Source: a virus
Reading direction: 5' to 3' (one strand)
Length of the DNA stretch: 37,833 nt
Virus record (IMG/VR): IMGVR_UViG_3300032084_001688
Coordinates: 1 to 37,833 of that record
Under the pieces are notes generated by a model. That model saw nothing but the letters and a program-made list of their open reading frames with translations. It had not been told where the DNA came from and searched no databases. This document shows positions 22,598 through 30,832 of this stretch, piece by piece (positions within the stretch are counted from its first letter, which is position 1; each line of letters opens with the position of its first letter). The position numbers were made by a program, and so were the translations under genes.

Positions 22598-23712
22598 TAT
22601 GATTTAATTTCTTCTTTTTTGTTATCATCACCGATTTCAATTACCTCAGCGTTTTCATCAGTTTCTTTACCAATTTCAGCTTCTAAAGCTTTAACTAGTT
22701 CTTCTTTTCTACCATTAAAAATACCCTCATACACTTCTTTAATTTTTTCAGTCATTTCTGATATAGTGTAAGAATCTTTAACCTTAGACATTTCATCATA
22801 CAATTCACTAGGTTCACTATCTTCTAACCAAGCCTGTACGTAATTAGAAATTAAATCAGGTATTGTGTTAATGTCATGTGTCCATAAACCATTTTTATCT
22901 GTAAAGTACTCAGGAATAATATTAGGTACTTTAGCTAGAACAGGTACATCTGACTTCATAGCTTCTAAAGGGAATGTCCCAAAACCAGCTATATCGTCAA
23001 CCCAAACAGCTAAACAAGATTCAGCTAAATCTTTAGCGAATATTTCTTTAGGTAAACCTCTCATATCACGGAATGTAATCCATTTTAAATGAGGGTACTT
23101 TAAATAAAATGATTTAAATATTTTAACTAGGTCTCTTTGGTCCCTAGTCATAACAGATACAATAGGTTTTTTATCTTTATTGGTTGGTTTAAAATAATCT
23201 GGTATACCAACAGGTACAACACTAACATCTATAGTGTTAGAGAATAAATTGTTAATGTATTCTTTTTGTTTTTCAGTAGTTGTGATACATTTAGTTACAC
23301 CATAATCTCTCCAAGATTTACCAGGTGGTAACATTTCAAGTATATAATCATACGATTGACACATTACAACTCTATAACCAGGTAACTTAGAAACCTGTTC
23401 AATAACGTTAGCGTAAATTTCAGGTACAACAATTAAATCTTGTGGTTTAACTTGTAACTGATTGGATTCAGCTGAAATATGTGGTAGTTGAGTATACTCT
23501 TCACCTAACCAAGTTACAGGTGTGTAACTATTTTTTTCATGTAGTATTTGTGCGTTATACCCTAATTCTCTTAATATCTTAACATGTTCATAAATGTTAG
23601 CTACACCAGCACTAGGGTTGCCTTGTGTATCCATTGTAAAGAAATATAGACCAAATTCTTTGTTGTCTATACTTTCAATAGCTGTTTCAATTACTTTTTT
23701 TGTACTATCCAT
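22597..23712 (-). CDS. Family 4-like (GT-B) glycosyltransferase
   Basis: 371 residues. The N-terminal half has GVANIYEHVKILRELGYNA, the usual first segment of GT-B enzymes. The C-terminal half has VVPVGIPDYFKP (about 163-174), KPIVSVMTRD and GFGTFPLEAMKSDVPVLA, the donor-binding stretch with the conserved glutamate. The last 40 residues are acidic and low-complexity (ENAEVIEIGDDNKKEE). It is translationally coupled to the GT2-like gene downstream, and the pair may work in sequence on one acceptor. Donor sugar cannot be read from sequence. Confidence 0.75.
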   Translation of the reverse strand: MDSTKKVIETAIESIDNKEFGLYFFTMDTQGNPSAGVANIYEHVKILRELGYNAQILHEKNSYTPVTWLGEEYTQLPHISAESNQLQVKPQDLIVVPEIYANVIEQVSKLPGYRVVMCQSYDYILEMLPPGKSWRDYGVTKCITTTEKQKEYINNLFSNTIDVSVVPVGIPDYFKPTNKDKKPIVSVMTRDQRDLVKIFKSFYLKYPHLKWITFRDMRGLPKEIFAKDLAESCLAVWVDDIAGFGTFPLEAMKSDVPVLAKVPNIIPEYFTDKNGLWTHDINTIPDLISNYVQAWLEDSEPSELYDEMSKVKDSYTISEMTEKIKEVYEGIFNGRKEELVKALEAEIGKETDENAEVIEIGDDNKKEEIKS

Positions 23713-24070
23713 TCTTTTTTAATATTTTATTAATTAATAATGTATTAAACGAAATTCTAAATGGTATTGAGAGTTGTTGTTCTAATTTGGCAACACCCAT
23801 ACTCTCATCCACTTCACCTTGTTCCGATAATACGGTTTCTATCATGGCTTTAGTTAACTCCCATTTGGTTATATCAATCATTTGACCATAAGACTCTTCC
23901 GGCATAACAGGTATTTCCTCCTCTACACCATCTTCTTCTTTAGTTTGGTCATCTGATTGACTTAATATGTCAACTAAATCTTGTTCTTGTCTCTCTAATC
24001 TGATGAAGTCACTTATTTTATCTAAATCAAAAAAGTATTCTTCACCACCTATTTTGAATAAATCTTCCAT
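23705..24070 (-). CDS. Hypothetical acidic protein
   Basis: 121 residues. The opening FKIGGEEYFFDLDKISDFIRL and the closing LSIPFRISFNTLLINKIL bracket an acidic Glu/Asp-rich linker (about 38-60). IDITKWELTKAMIETVL is a predicted helix. The stop overlaps the GT4-like gene start by eight bases. No family recognised. It looks like a compact conserved phage protein; its role cannot be inferred. Confidence 0.7.
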   Translation of the reverse strand: MEDLFKIGGEEYFFDLDKISDFIRLERQEQDLVDILSQSDDQTKEEDGVEEEIPVMPEESYGQMIDITKWELTKAMIETVLSEQGEVDESMGVAKLEQQLSIPFRISFNTLLINKILKKNG

Positions 24071-24107
24071 GGTTTTAATTTAAGGGATTTTTAACTATTG
24101 TACAGTC

Positions 24108-24767
24108 TTAGGGTAAGTCTAATATGTCATTTAACTCTTTTATAGATTCTATTCTAAAATCACCTTCTTGTTCTCTGTTAAATTCTTTATCAATAACGAC
24201 ACAAGCCTTACCTTCAGGTTTAGATGATATAACGTCAGGATGGTCAGTAACCATCAAGTCTACATATTTCCAAGAATCCCTAGAATCCATAACAAATTTA
24301 ACTTCAGATACCATACAAGAAGTTTTACTTAAGAAAAAATATGTAGATGGTACACTTAACCCAGTTTCTCTACTAATTAGTACAAACTCATGTTCAGGAA
24401 ATTCTAATACCATATTATTTAAAGCGTTCATAACGTTAGGTACCATCTCATCAGCCGAACCAAATATTTCTAAAGTACACTTTTCGTAAAGAAACTCCTC
24501 TAAAGTCACTTCTTCCTCCACTTTACTCAACTCCAAGTCTTGTACGGAATCTCTACTTTTACTACTAAACGGGTCAAAGTTTGGGTCAAACTCTATTTCG
24601 GCTTGTTCAGTTTCTTCTTTAGGAAATGTCACCCATTTTTCTAAATTATAATCTAAAACTTTAATACCATCTTCACCTTCTTCAGGTGGAAAGTATTTAG
24701 AGTGTGTTTCTTCTATTTGTTTGAAGTAATTTCTTAAAACCCCATTAATTGAAATTCCTATTCTCAT
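24108..24767 (-). CDS. Degenerate HAD-like protein
   Basis: 219 residues. The start (RIGISINGVLRNYF) has the form of HAD motif I (hhhDxDGVL), but the two catalytic aspartates are replaced by Ser and Asn (ISINGVL). Later segments keep the fold's rhythm: FVLISRETG (motif II-like, about 138), then a long helix, and DLMVTDHPDVI (motif IV-like, about 172-182), followed by ACVVIDKEFN. The middle holds an acidic insertion (EETEQAEIEFDP). Loss of the nucleophile makes phosphatase activity unlikely, so a binding or structural role is inferred. The stop overlaps the PhoH gene (ATGA). Confidence 0.6.
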   Translation of the reverse strand: MRIGISINGVLRNYFKQIEETHSKYFPPEEGEDGIKVLDYNLEKWVTFPKEETEQAEIEFDPNFDPFSSKSRDSVQDLELSKVEEEVTLEEFLYEKCTLEIFGSADEMVPNVMNALNNMVLEFPEHEFVLISRETGLSVPSTYFFLSKTSCMVSEVKFVMDSRDSWKYVDLMVTDHPDVISSKPEGKACVVIDKEFNREQEGDFRIESIKELNDILDLP

Positions 24768-25573
24768 CCTTTTAATAATCCTTTATTAGTTGTAATGCCC
24801 TCGTCAATCTCATCAAAAGTCTCTTCAATAATTTTAATAATTGGGTTTCTAACTACATCGTCAGGATTTCTTAACTCTACACAACCAAAACCATCAATAC
24901 CGTTAAACCTGTCAATCACAACCTCAAGTGAACTATCAGATTTTTTCTTAATATCTTTTTGTTTGACATCTCCCAAAATAACCATTTTAGAATTATCGCC
25001 AATACGGGTCATAAGTGTTCTCATGTTAGCCACAGATATATTTTGAGCCTCATCAACAATAATAATTGTATTATCAATACTTCTACCCCTAACAAACGCT
25101 AAAGGTTGTATCTGTATAATACCCAATTCCCTAAGTTTTTTAGTTAAAGATTCACCAATAATCTTTTCAAAATTATCTAGAAAAGAAATCATGTAAGGGT
25201 CTAATTTATCTTTTAAATCACCTGGTAAAAAACCTAATTCCTCACCTGGTAACTGTGTTACTGACTTAACTAATAAAACCTTTTTATATTTTGGTTTTGA
25301 TTTAATAAGTTTTAAAGCCTCAGCACACGCTATGTAAGTTTTACCTGTACCAGGTAATCCCGATACTATAGTAATTTCGTTGTTTTTAATGGAATCTCTA
25401 ACTTTACCTTGATTCTCATTTTTACATCTGTAGTTAACAGACATACTTTTTAAAAATTTGTCTTCTTCTTGGTTTTTACTGTAGACAAAATTCTCAACCT
25501 CCCTTAACTCATCTTCGGTTAATTGTTTATTTCTTCTTCTATTTTTACTCATATTCTTCCGTAATTCTATCAT
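24764..25573 (-). CDS. phoH: PhoH-like ATPase
   Basis: 269 residues. Walker A GLPGTGKT (72-79) and Walker B IIIVDEAQN (170-178), with the intervening SVTQLPGEELGFLPGDLKDKLDPY typical of PhoH and the VILGDVKQKD sensor segment. PhoH is a P-loop NTPase related to the N-terminal part of RecD-like helicases and is very common in marine T4-like phages; its role is still uncertain. Translation could start at residue 1 (overlapping the Gmd stop as ATGA) or at Met8 (MSKNRRRNKQ). It marks the boundary between the tail/regulatory block and the sugar operon. Confidence 0.93.
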   Translation of the reverse strand: MIELRKNMSKNRRRNKQLTEDELREVENFVYSKNQEEDKFLKSMSVNYRCKNENQGKVRDSIKNNEITIVSGLPGTGKTYIACAEALKLIKSKPKYKKVLLVKSVTQLPGEELGFLPGDLKDKLDPYMISFLDNFEKIIGESLTKKLRELGIIQIQPLAFVRGRSIDNTIIIVDEAQNISVANMRTLMTRIGDNSKMVILGDVKQKDIKKKSDSSLEVVIDRFNGIDGFGCVELRNPDDVVRNPIIKIIEETFDEIDEGITTNKGLLKG

Positions 25574-26598
25574 TTATCCTTCATAATTGTTGTCATGACT
25601 TCTGTCGGAATACCAACATTGTTAGACCCATAATGATTCATCCAATAGTCAACCATCTCGTCTATCATAGTCTCAAAAGTATACTCATGGTCCCAACCTA
25701 AAGTCTCTTTTATTTTAGTACAGTCACCTTTTAAATCCCTTAACTCTTCAGGTCTAAAGAATTTCTCATCAATGGTAACATATTTTTTCCAATCTAAGTC
25801 TAACTTGGAAAATGTGTATTCTACTAAGTCCTTGACTGAATGTGAGACACCTGTAGAACAAACAAAATCATCAGACTCGTCATGTTGTAAAATCAACCAC
25901 ATAGCCTTTACGTAATCTTTAGCGTGACCCCAATCTCTAGTAGCTTCTAAATTACCTAAACTAAGTTCACGTTCTAAACCTAACTTAATTTCTACAGCTC
26001 TTTTAACAACTTTATTAGTTACAAAGTTAGTCCCTCGTCTTGGTGACTCGTGATTAAATAGAATTCCGTTAGATGCAAATAAACCATATGAGTTTCTATA
26101 GTTTCTAATAATGTTATAACCGAATACCTTAGAACATCCGTAAGGACTTACAGGATTCATAGGTGTAGTTTCTCTCTGATACCCATCATCATCAATATTA
26201 TTACCAAACATTTCTGAAGAACTGGCTTGATATAGTTTGATGTTAGGATTAGTCATCCTAATAGCTTCCAACATATTAAGAACACTCACACCTGTGGCGT
26301 TAGTTGTGTATAAAGGTTGGTCGAAACTGATTCTAACGTGTGATTGTGCCCCTAAATTATATATCTCATCAGGGTTTGATTTTTGTATTACTTTAATTAT
26401 GGATGCCAAATCAGTTAAGTCACAATACTCCAACTTCAATTTATCCATAATATGGTCAATTCTAGATGTCTGGTTCTCCGATACAGAATTCCTTTTAATT
26501 GTACCCCATACTTCATAACCTTTCTCTAATAAAAATTCGGCTAAGTATGAACCGTCTTGTCCGTTAATACCCGTTATTAACGCTTTTTTCATATTCAA
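25570..26598 (-). CDS. gmd: GDP-mannose 4,6-dehydratase
   Basis: 342 residues. Converts GDP-D-mannose to GDP-4-keto-6-deoxy-D-mannose using NADP(H). Short-chain dehydrogenase features: GINGQDG (10-16) nucleotide loop, ASSSEMFG (125-132) with catalytic Ser and Glu, and YGCSK (153-157) with the Tyr and Lys pair. HESPRRGTNFVTNKVV and the GNLEATRDWGHAKDYVKAMW stretch are specific to Gmd. This is the entry step for GDP-fucose, GDP-colitose and GDP-perosamine. It is the last gene of the sugar operon, overlapping the ColD-like gene by 35 bases and PhoH by four. Confidence 0.93.
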   Translation of the reverse strand: MNMKKALITGINGQDGSYLAEFLLEKGYEVWGTIKRNSVSENQTSRIDHIMDKLKLEYCDLTDLASIIKVIQKSNPDEIYNLGAQSHVRISFDQPLYTTNATGVSVLNMLEAIRMTNPNIKLYQASSSEMFGNNIDDDGYQRETTPMNPVSPYGCSKVFGYNIIRNYRNSYGLFASNGILFNHESPRRGTNFVTNKVVKRAVEIKLGLERELSLGNLEATRDWGHAKDYVKAMWLILQHDESDDFVCSTGVSHSVKDLVEYTFSKLDLDWKKYVTIDEKFFRPEELRDLKGDCTKIKETLGWDHEYTFETMIDEMVDYWMNHYGSNNVGIPTEVMTTIMKDK

Positions 26599-27751
26599 AA
26601 TTTAAAATACTTGTTATTAAATCTATTTGTTCTACTGTTAAGTCTTGGTGGTTAGGTACGTAGAATCCGTACTTATCGATAGACTCACAATTAGGTAGAT
26701 TATCTTTTTTACCGTTCCACATTGGTTTGTTTGCCATGTTACCAGCGATTAACGGTCTAACCTCGATACCAGCTTTTTGTAGTTCACTGATAATCTCACT
26801 TCTTTTACTGTTTAGAACAGGTATGGCGAAACTAGATACGAAGTCACCTTTTCTTTCCACCAATGTTAACGTGTTATGTTTAATTTTACTTTGATATTCA
26901 AAGAAATTATTCCTTCTTCTTTTACCATACTCATCTAATCTATCAATAACCTTAAGACCAATAAAAGCCTGTAGGTCTGTAGAACGTAGATTCATTCCAG
27001 GTACATAGAAGTTGTATAAAGCCTCGAAATCAGAACACTTATATTCTTCTCTTAATTCCTTTTGTTTCCATTCTGGTAAATCTCTATCCCATCCGTGACT
27101 TCTCATCATAAGAAGTAAGTGATAGAATTCTTCATCGTTAGTATTGATGAATCCACCTTCAATAGTTGATAAGTGGTGTCCGAAGTACATTGAGAAGAAT
27201 GAAGCGAATCCCATACTACCAAGATACTTTCCTTGATACTTGGAACCCATACTTTCACATACGTCTTCCAATAATACAACATTATATTTCTCACATAACG
27301 CAACTACTTCATCCATCTTAGGTACAAGCCCTAATGGAGATACAAGTATCAATACAGATGGGTCATGTTCTTTGAATAACTTTTCTAAATGATTTAAGTC
27401 ACAAGATAAATCCTCTAAGTTACAATCACACATAATTGTTTCATAACCTAAAAGCATTGGTGAACTTACATCAGTTGCCCAACTTAATGCTGGAACCACA
27501 ATCTTATTATTCTTAAGTCTTCTTTTACTCACTTTACCTAGATGTTGTAAAGCAGCTAATGTTAATAGGATTGAAGATGAACCAGAATTTACAAAAACTG
27601 AATACTTAGTCCCAATCTTTTCAGCCCATTTCTTTTCTAATTCCCAAGTTAACTCACCTTTTGTGAGTCTTGGTATTTCATCCTGAGATAACCACTCAAT
27701 TAAACTATTGATGTCGTCTCGGTTGATTGTATCACTTACTAATTTTATCAT
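26564..27751 (-). CDS. colD: ColD-like GDP-4-keto-6-deoxymannose 3-dehydratase
   Basis: 395 residues, DegT/DnrJ aminotransferase fold. In aminotransferases of this family a lysine before a GEGG-type turn holds PLP. Here the segment reads FGHHLSTIEGG (190-200), with His192-His193 in that place, as in E. coli ColD (SHHIATMEGG). ColD uses the histidine as a base to remove the 3-hydroxyl rather than to transaminate stably. Other ColD-like stretches: LLEDVCESMGS (160-170), RSHGWDRDLP (217-226), GIEVRPLIAGN and YGFYVPNHQ. With Gmd upstream in the pathway, the expected product is GDP-4-keto-3,6-dideoxymannose. The overlaps with both neighbours support joint expression. It could act on a different keto-sugar. 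Confidence 0.85.
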   Translation of the reverse strand: MIKLVSDTINRDDINSLIEWLSQDEIPRLTKGELTWELEKKWAEKIGTKYSVFVNSGSSSILLTLAALQHLGKVSKRRLKNNKIVVPALSWATDVSSPMLLGYETIMCDCNLEDLSCDLNHLEKLFKEHDPSVLILVSPLGLVPKMDEVVALCEKYNVVLLEDVCESMGSKYQGKYLGSMGFASFFSMYFGHHLSTIEGGFINTNDEEFYHLLLMMRSHGWDRDLPEWKQKELREEYKCSDFEALYNFYVPGMNLRSTDLQAFIGLKVIDRLDEYGKRRRNNFFEYQSKIKHNTLTLVERKGDFVSSFAIPVLNSKRSEIISELQKAGIEVRPLIAGNMANKPMWNGKKDNLPNCESIDKYGFYVPNHQDLTVEQIDLITSILNFEYEKSVNNGY

Positions 27752-28634
27752 AAACTTTTTTAATTCCTTCCCCTAAAGATATTGTCTTAAAGTCAGGAAG
27801 TAAATTCTTAAGTTTATCTATGGATACATCTTTTCTGTATTGGCCATCAGGTTTTGTAGAGTCGAATATAATAGACGTATTCTCTAGTAACCCACAACTA
27901 TCTAAAGCTATCTCAGCCATCTCATGTATTGATAAGTTTTCTTCGGTGGCTACGTTGAAGTTGTTGTATATATCTCTTTCCAAACATTCATTAATAACCC
28001 AAGCTAAATCATCCGAATGCATGAATTGTCTTAGGGGTTTACCTGTACCAAATAGTTCTAATGTCTCTTTACCCTCTTGTTCCATTTTAACTATTTTCTT
28101 AACTAAGGCAGCGATGAAATGACTATTCTCACCAAACTTATCGTTCTCACCGTATAGATTACAAGGTGTTAGATATTGATATCTAGTCCCGTATTGTTTG
28201 TTACACGCGTCAATATGTACAGCTAAACATCTCTTAGCATAACCATAGGAAAAGTTAGTCGGTGTTGGTGGCCCTTGGTGTAACATTTCTTCTGTCATCG
28301 GGTACACCCCCACTTTATCAGGATAGATACAAGTACTTAATATACCTATAAATCTTTTCACACCTGTTAAACGTGACCACTTAACAATGTTAGTGTTCAT
28401 CTGTATGTTATCAGTGAAATATGTGTCAGGGTTGTTAATATTGTCGATGATACCACCGACTTTGGCAGCTAAATGAATAACCACATCAAACTTGTTATTA
28501 GTCATTAAAGATATTACAGCATCTTCATTAGTTAAGTCACAATCTTTCGATGATAAGTACATGGCGTCAGGTAATAACTTTTTCAAAGATTTACCCACCA
28601 TACCACTACCACCAGTCACTAATATTTTACTCAT
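27732..28634 (-). CDS. colC: GDP-colitose or GDP-fucose synthase (epimerase/reductase)
   Basis: 300 residues. NADP-binding GGSGMVG (8-14), HLAAKVGG (54-61), catalytic STC (100-102, keeping the GDP-fucose synthase cysteine), YGYAK (130-134) and NSHFIAAL with His172. These are the residues used by Fcl for C3/C5 epimerisation and 4-reduction. ColC is the close homologue that epimerises at C5 only and reduces GDP-4-keto-3,6-dideoxymannose to GDP-L-colitose. Sequence alone does not separate Fcl from ColC. The ColD-like neighbour argues for colitose, although the enzyme could serve both routes. It overlaps the GT10-like gene by eight bases. Confidence 0.8.
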   Translation of the reverse strand: MSKILVTGGSGMVGKSLKKLLPDAMYLSSKDCDLTNEDAVISLMTNNKFDVVIHLAAKVGGIIDNINNPDTYFTDNIQMNTNIVKWSRLTGVKRFIGILSTCIYPDKVGVYPMTEEMLHQGPPTPTNFSYGYAKRCLAVHIDACNKQYGTRYQYLTPCNLYGENDKFGENSHFIAALVKKIVKMEQEGKETLELFGTGKPLRQFMHSDDLAWVINECLERDIYNNFNVATEENLSIHEMAEIALDSCGLLENTSIIFDSTKPDGQYRKDVSIDKLKNLLPDFKTISLGEGIKKVYDKISK

Positions 28635-29445
28635 TTATTGATTTAATTTTTCGGTTAACAACTTCCCATATATTATAATCATTTAATACTATATTTCTAG
28701 CTTTAGTTAAAGCCTCAACATTTACAGGTTGTTTCACAATTTCAATAATATCAGATAGTTTAGTTTTATTCATATCTATCATATGATATGAACCTTCAGG
28801 GAAATAATCTTCCATGTTAGTACAACCCCAATAGATTGGTACACACCACGAAAGGAAAGCGTCACCTAACTTCTCACCCCAATAATTCTTTTGTTGTGAA
28901 TTTTCCATAGCTATATTGTATTTGTAGTCCAACATACCACGAAGTTTACACTTACCATCATAATTTAAAGGACCTTTATAGTTATTACCGTAATAAGAAT
29001 GATTATGACCATAACCGTATAAATCAATAGGTGAATCACCCTTAAACAAGGATTTTATGTAATTATTCCTATGTACGTGTTTAGAAGATGCCACACAACT
29101 AACATCTTTAGGTTTCTCAGGATATTCCATAACAACTAGTTCATCGTAAGTCTTATTAATCCACCAAGTAACCCCACAATTAGTGTCCTTCCAATCAATC
29201 ATATGTTTATAGTTCTGTCTTCTAGAACTAATGTAATCAGGTTCTCTTTTAACGAATATTGTTTTATCTTGTGATAACATTTTTGGGTGTCCGTCTAGAA
29301 CTATATAATAATCAGCTTCATCGAAATTAGAGGTTCCCTCTATATCACCCCATTTACCTGAATTACCAGGTGTTTGTTTACTATATCTCTTCAATAGGTC
29401 AGAATTACTCTCACCCCAATTATTTAAAAATATTACTTTTTTCAT
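28627..29445 (-). CDS. GT10-type fucosyltransferase-like enzyme
   Basis: 272 residues. The C-terminal half carries the family 10 donor-binding signature: YKYNIAMENS (174-183) and GEKLGDAFLSWCVPIYWG (190-207) followed by YFPEGSYHMID. This is the alpha-1,3/4-fucosyltransferase pattern for binding the GDP-sugar. The N-terminal half, which reads the acceptor, is divergent (MKKVIFLNNWGESNSDLLKRY). Given the adjacent ColD- and ColC-like genes, the donor may be GDP-colitose rather than GDP-fucose. Overlaps both neighbours, so it is part of one operon. Confidence 0.85.
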   Translation of the reverse strand: MKKVIFLNNWGESNSDLLKRYSKQTPGNSGKWGDIEGTSNFDEADYYIVLDGHPKMLSQDKTIFVKREPDYISSRRQNYKHMIDWKDTNCGVTWWINKTYDELVVMEYPEKPKDVSCVASSKHVHRNNYIKSLFKGDSPIDLYGYGHNHSYYGNNYKGPLNYDGKCKLRGMLDYKYNIAMENSQQKNYWGEKLGDAFLSWCVPIYWGCTNMEDYFPEGSYHMIDMNKTKLSDIIEIVKQPVNVEALTKARNIVLNDYNIWEVVNRKIKSINE

Positions 29446-30269
29446 TTTAAAATCTCGTTAACGTTGGTGAATCCTTCTAACCCGTCCCACCTATTATAAT
29501 TCCTAAGTCTCCAAAAAATTTTATCACTATCACTCATGTAAGACGCTAGTATAGGGTACGTACTTAATCCAACAATCAAAACGTCTACTGAAGCCATTTT
29601 CCTAAAAGTCTCAACATCAGAACCACCAATAATGAAAGTGACATCATCACCATCAAGTTCCTTGAAGTCGTTGACTGAGCCTTCTGAAAAAACATAAAAC
29701 TGTGGGTTATCGTATAACTTTTTAGACCTAATAGCGTCCATAACCTCTCTATATTCACTTAACTCTAACCATCTGTTGGCATTACCTTTTTTCGAGATGT
29801 CACCTCTCCGAATATGGACGCCTATACTGGTACCATCACCAAAATCGTGTGGTGTTTTATCACTCCAATAACATTCACGTAATTTATCAGACAATCCATG
29901 AATTTTTTCACTCATGAAACCTGGGAATAAATCAAATGGTAATTTAAACAAGGTATTATCTTCAGCATCATTAATTAATTTCCTATATGTGTTAAGGTTT
30001 TTTTCGAAGGTTTCTTTTGTGGCTGAAATGTCTGTACCCATATCAATTTTAGGTAATTCCACTACCTTAGATGGGTTTATATCTTTAACAGTTTTAAACC
30101 CCTTACTGAAATTAAGAACATTCTCCCACCTACTACACATATCTCTAAAAGGTGTGTGTATACATTCGACATTATCAAACTCACCACTTAAAGCTAAAGC
30201 CAAACTCCAATTCTGAAATTGGTGGCCTAACTTACCATGGTTATTGGGTTGTGCTACGATATACTTCAT
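29442..30269 (-). CDS. GT11-like (alpha-1,2-fucosyltransferase type) glycosyltransferase
   Basis: 275 residues. GVHIRRGDI (150-158) is the HxRRxD donor-site motif of alpha-1,2- and alpha-1,6-fucosyltransferases. The start has NNHGKLGHQFQNW, comparable to the GLGNQMFQ loop of GT11, and FYVFSEGS (about 196-203) is also typical. GT11-type enzymes transfer colitose in some O-antigen clusters, so a colitosyltransferase role fits the neighbours. A second GDP-deoxysugar transferase beside the GT10 enzyme implies two linkages or a repeated unit. Confidence 0.7.
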   Translation of the reverse strand: MKYIVAQPNNHGKLGHQFQNWSLALALSGEFDNVECIHTPFRDMCSRWENVLNFSKGFKTVKDINPSKVVELPKIDMGTDISATKETFEKNLNTYRKLINDAEDNTLFKLPFDLFPGFMSEKIHGLSDKLRECYWSDKTPHDFGDGTSIGVHIRRGDISKKGNANRWLELSEYREVMDAIRSKKLYDNPQFYVFSEGSVNDFKELDGDDVTFIIGGSDVETFRKMASVDVLIVGLSTYPILASYMSDSDKIFWRLRNYNRWDGLEGFTNVNEILK

Positions 30270-30811
30270 ACTTCAACGTACCAACAACTATCATAAGTTT
30301 TAACCCTATCCCCAAACTTTTCATCAACGGCCTGTTTAACGCCACACGGGTTAAAATAATCATGACCACTAATCATACCACCTTTTCTTACTTTAGGTAA
30401 CCAACTATTAATGTCTTTAACAACACTTTCATATGTGTGGTCGGCGTCTATGAAAACAAAATCGACAGATTCATCATCAAAGTCCCCAGAAGCCTCCCAT
30501 GATATTTTCTGTATTTCATTTATTTTGTTTTTTAGGTTGGCGTTCTTAACGTTTTGTCTAAAAATCTCTAATACGTGTTCTTTTTGTTGTTTAAGTGGTC
30601 CGTCAGTATATTTGTAGGTTTCACCCCACAAATCAACGGCATGTATATTAACTTCTCTTTCATTTAAAAGACCCCCTAAGTAGACTATTGAGTGTCCCTT
30701 CCACACACCAATCTCAACGAAATCAGTATATTCTTTTTTTGCTACCATCTCGTAAAATTTAGAAAAGTTAAACCACTTATGTGTTTGTAAATTATTCTCT
30801 ACGAATCCCAT
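30266..30811 (-). CDS. Class I SAM-dependent methyltransferase (Methyltransf_24-like)
   Basis: 181 residues. FVEIGVWKGHSIVYLGG (32-48) forms the SAM-binding loop, HAVDLWGE the second acidic strand, VDFVFIDADHTYESVVKDI (114-132) the motif of this family, and GGMISGHDYF the fourth strand. These proteins often methylate sugars or occur in polysaccharide clusters. Here it is coupled to the GT11-like gene by a four-base overlap. A likely target is an O-methyl group on the glycan made by this operon; the acceptor is not determinable. Confidence 0.8.
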   Translation of the reverse strand: MGFVENNLQTHKWFNFSKFYEMVAKKEYTDFVEIGVWKGHSIVYLGGLLNEREVNIHAVDLWGETYKYTDGPLKQQKEHVLEIFRQNVKNANLKNKINEIQKISWEASGDFDDESVDFVFIDADHTYESVVKDINSWLPKVRKGGMISGHDYFNPCGVKQAVDEKFGDRVKTYDSCWYVEV

Positions 30812-30832
30812 TATAATGTTTTTTAATTGTAA

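Noticed and set aside
26564-27751. Reading this gene as a perosamine synthase or other aminotransferase
   Set aside because: The PLP lysine expected before the (G/I)EGG turn is replaced by His-His, as in ColD 3-dehydratases.
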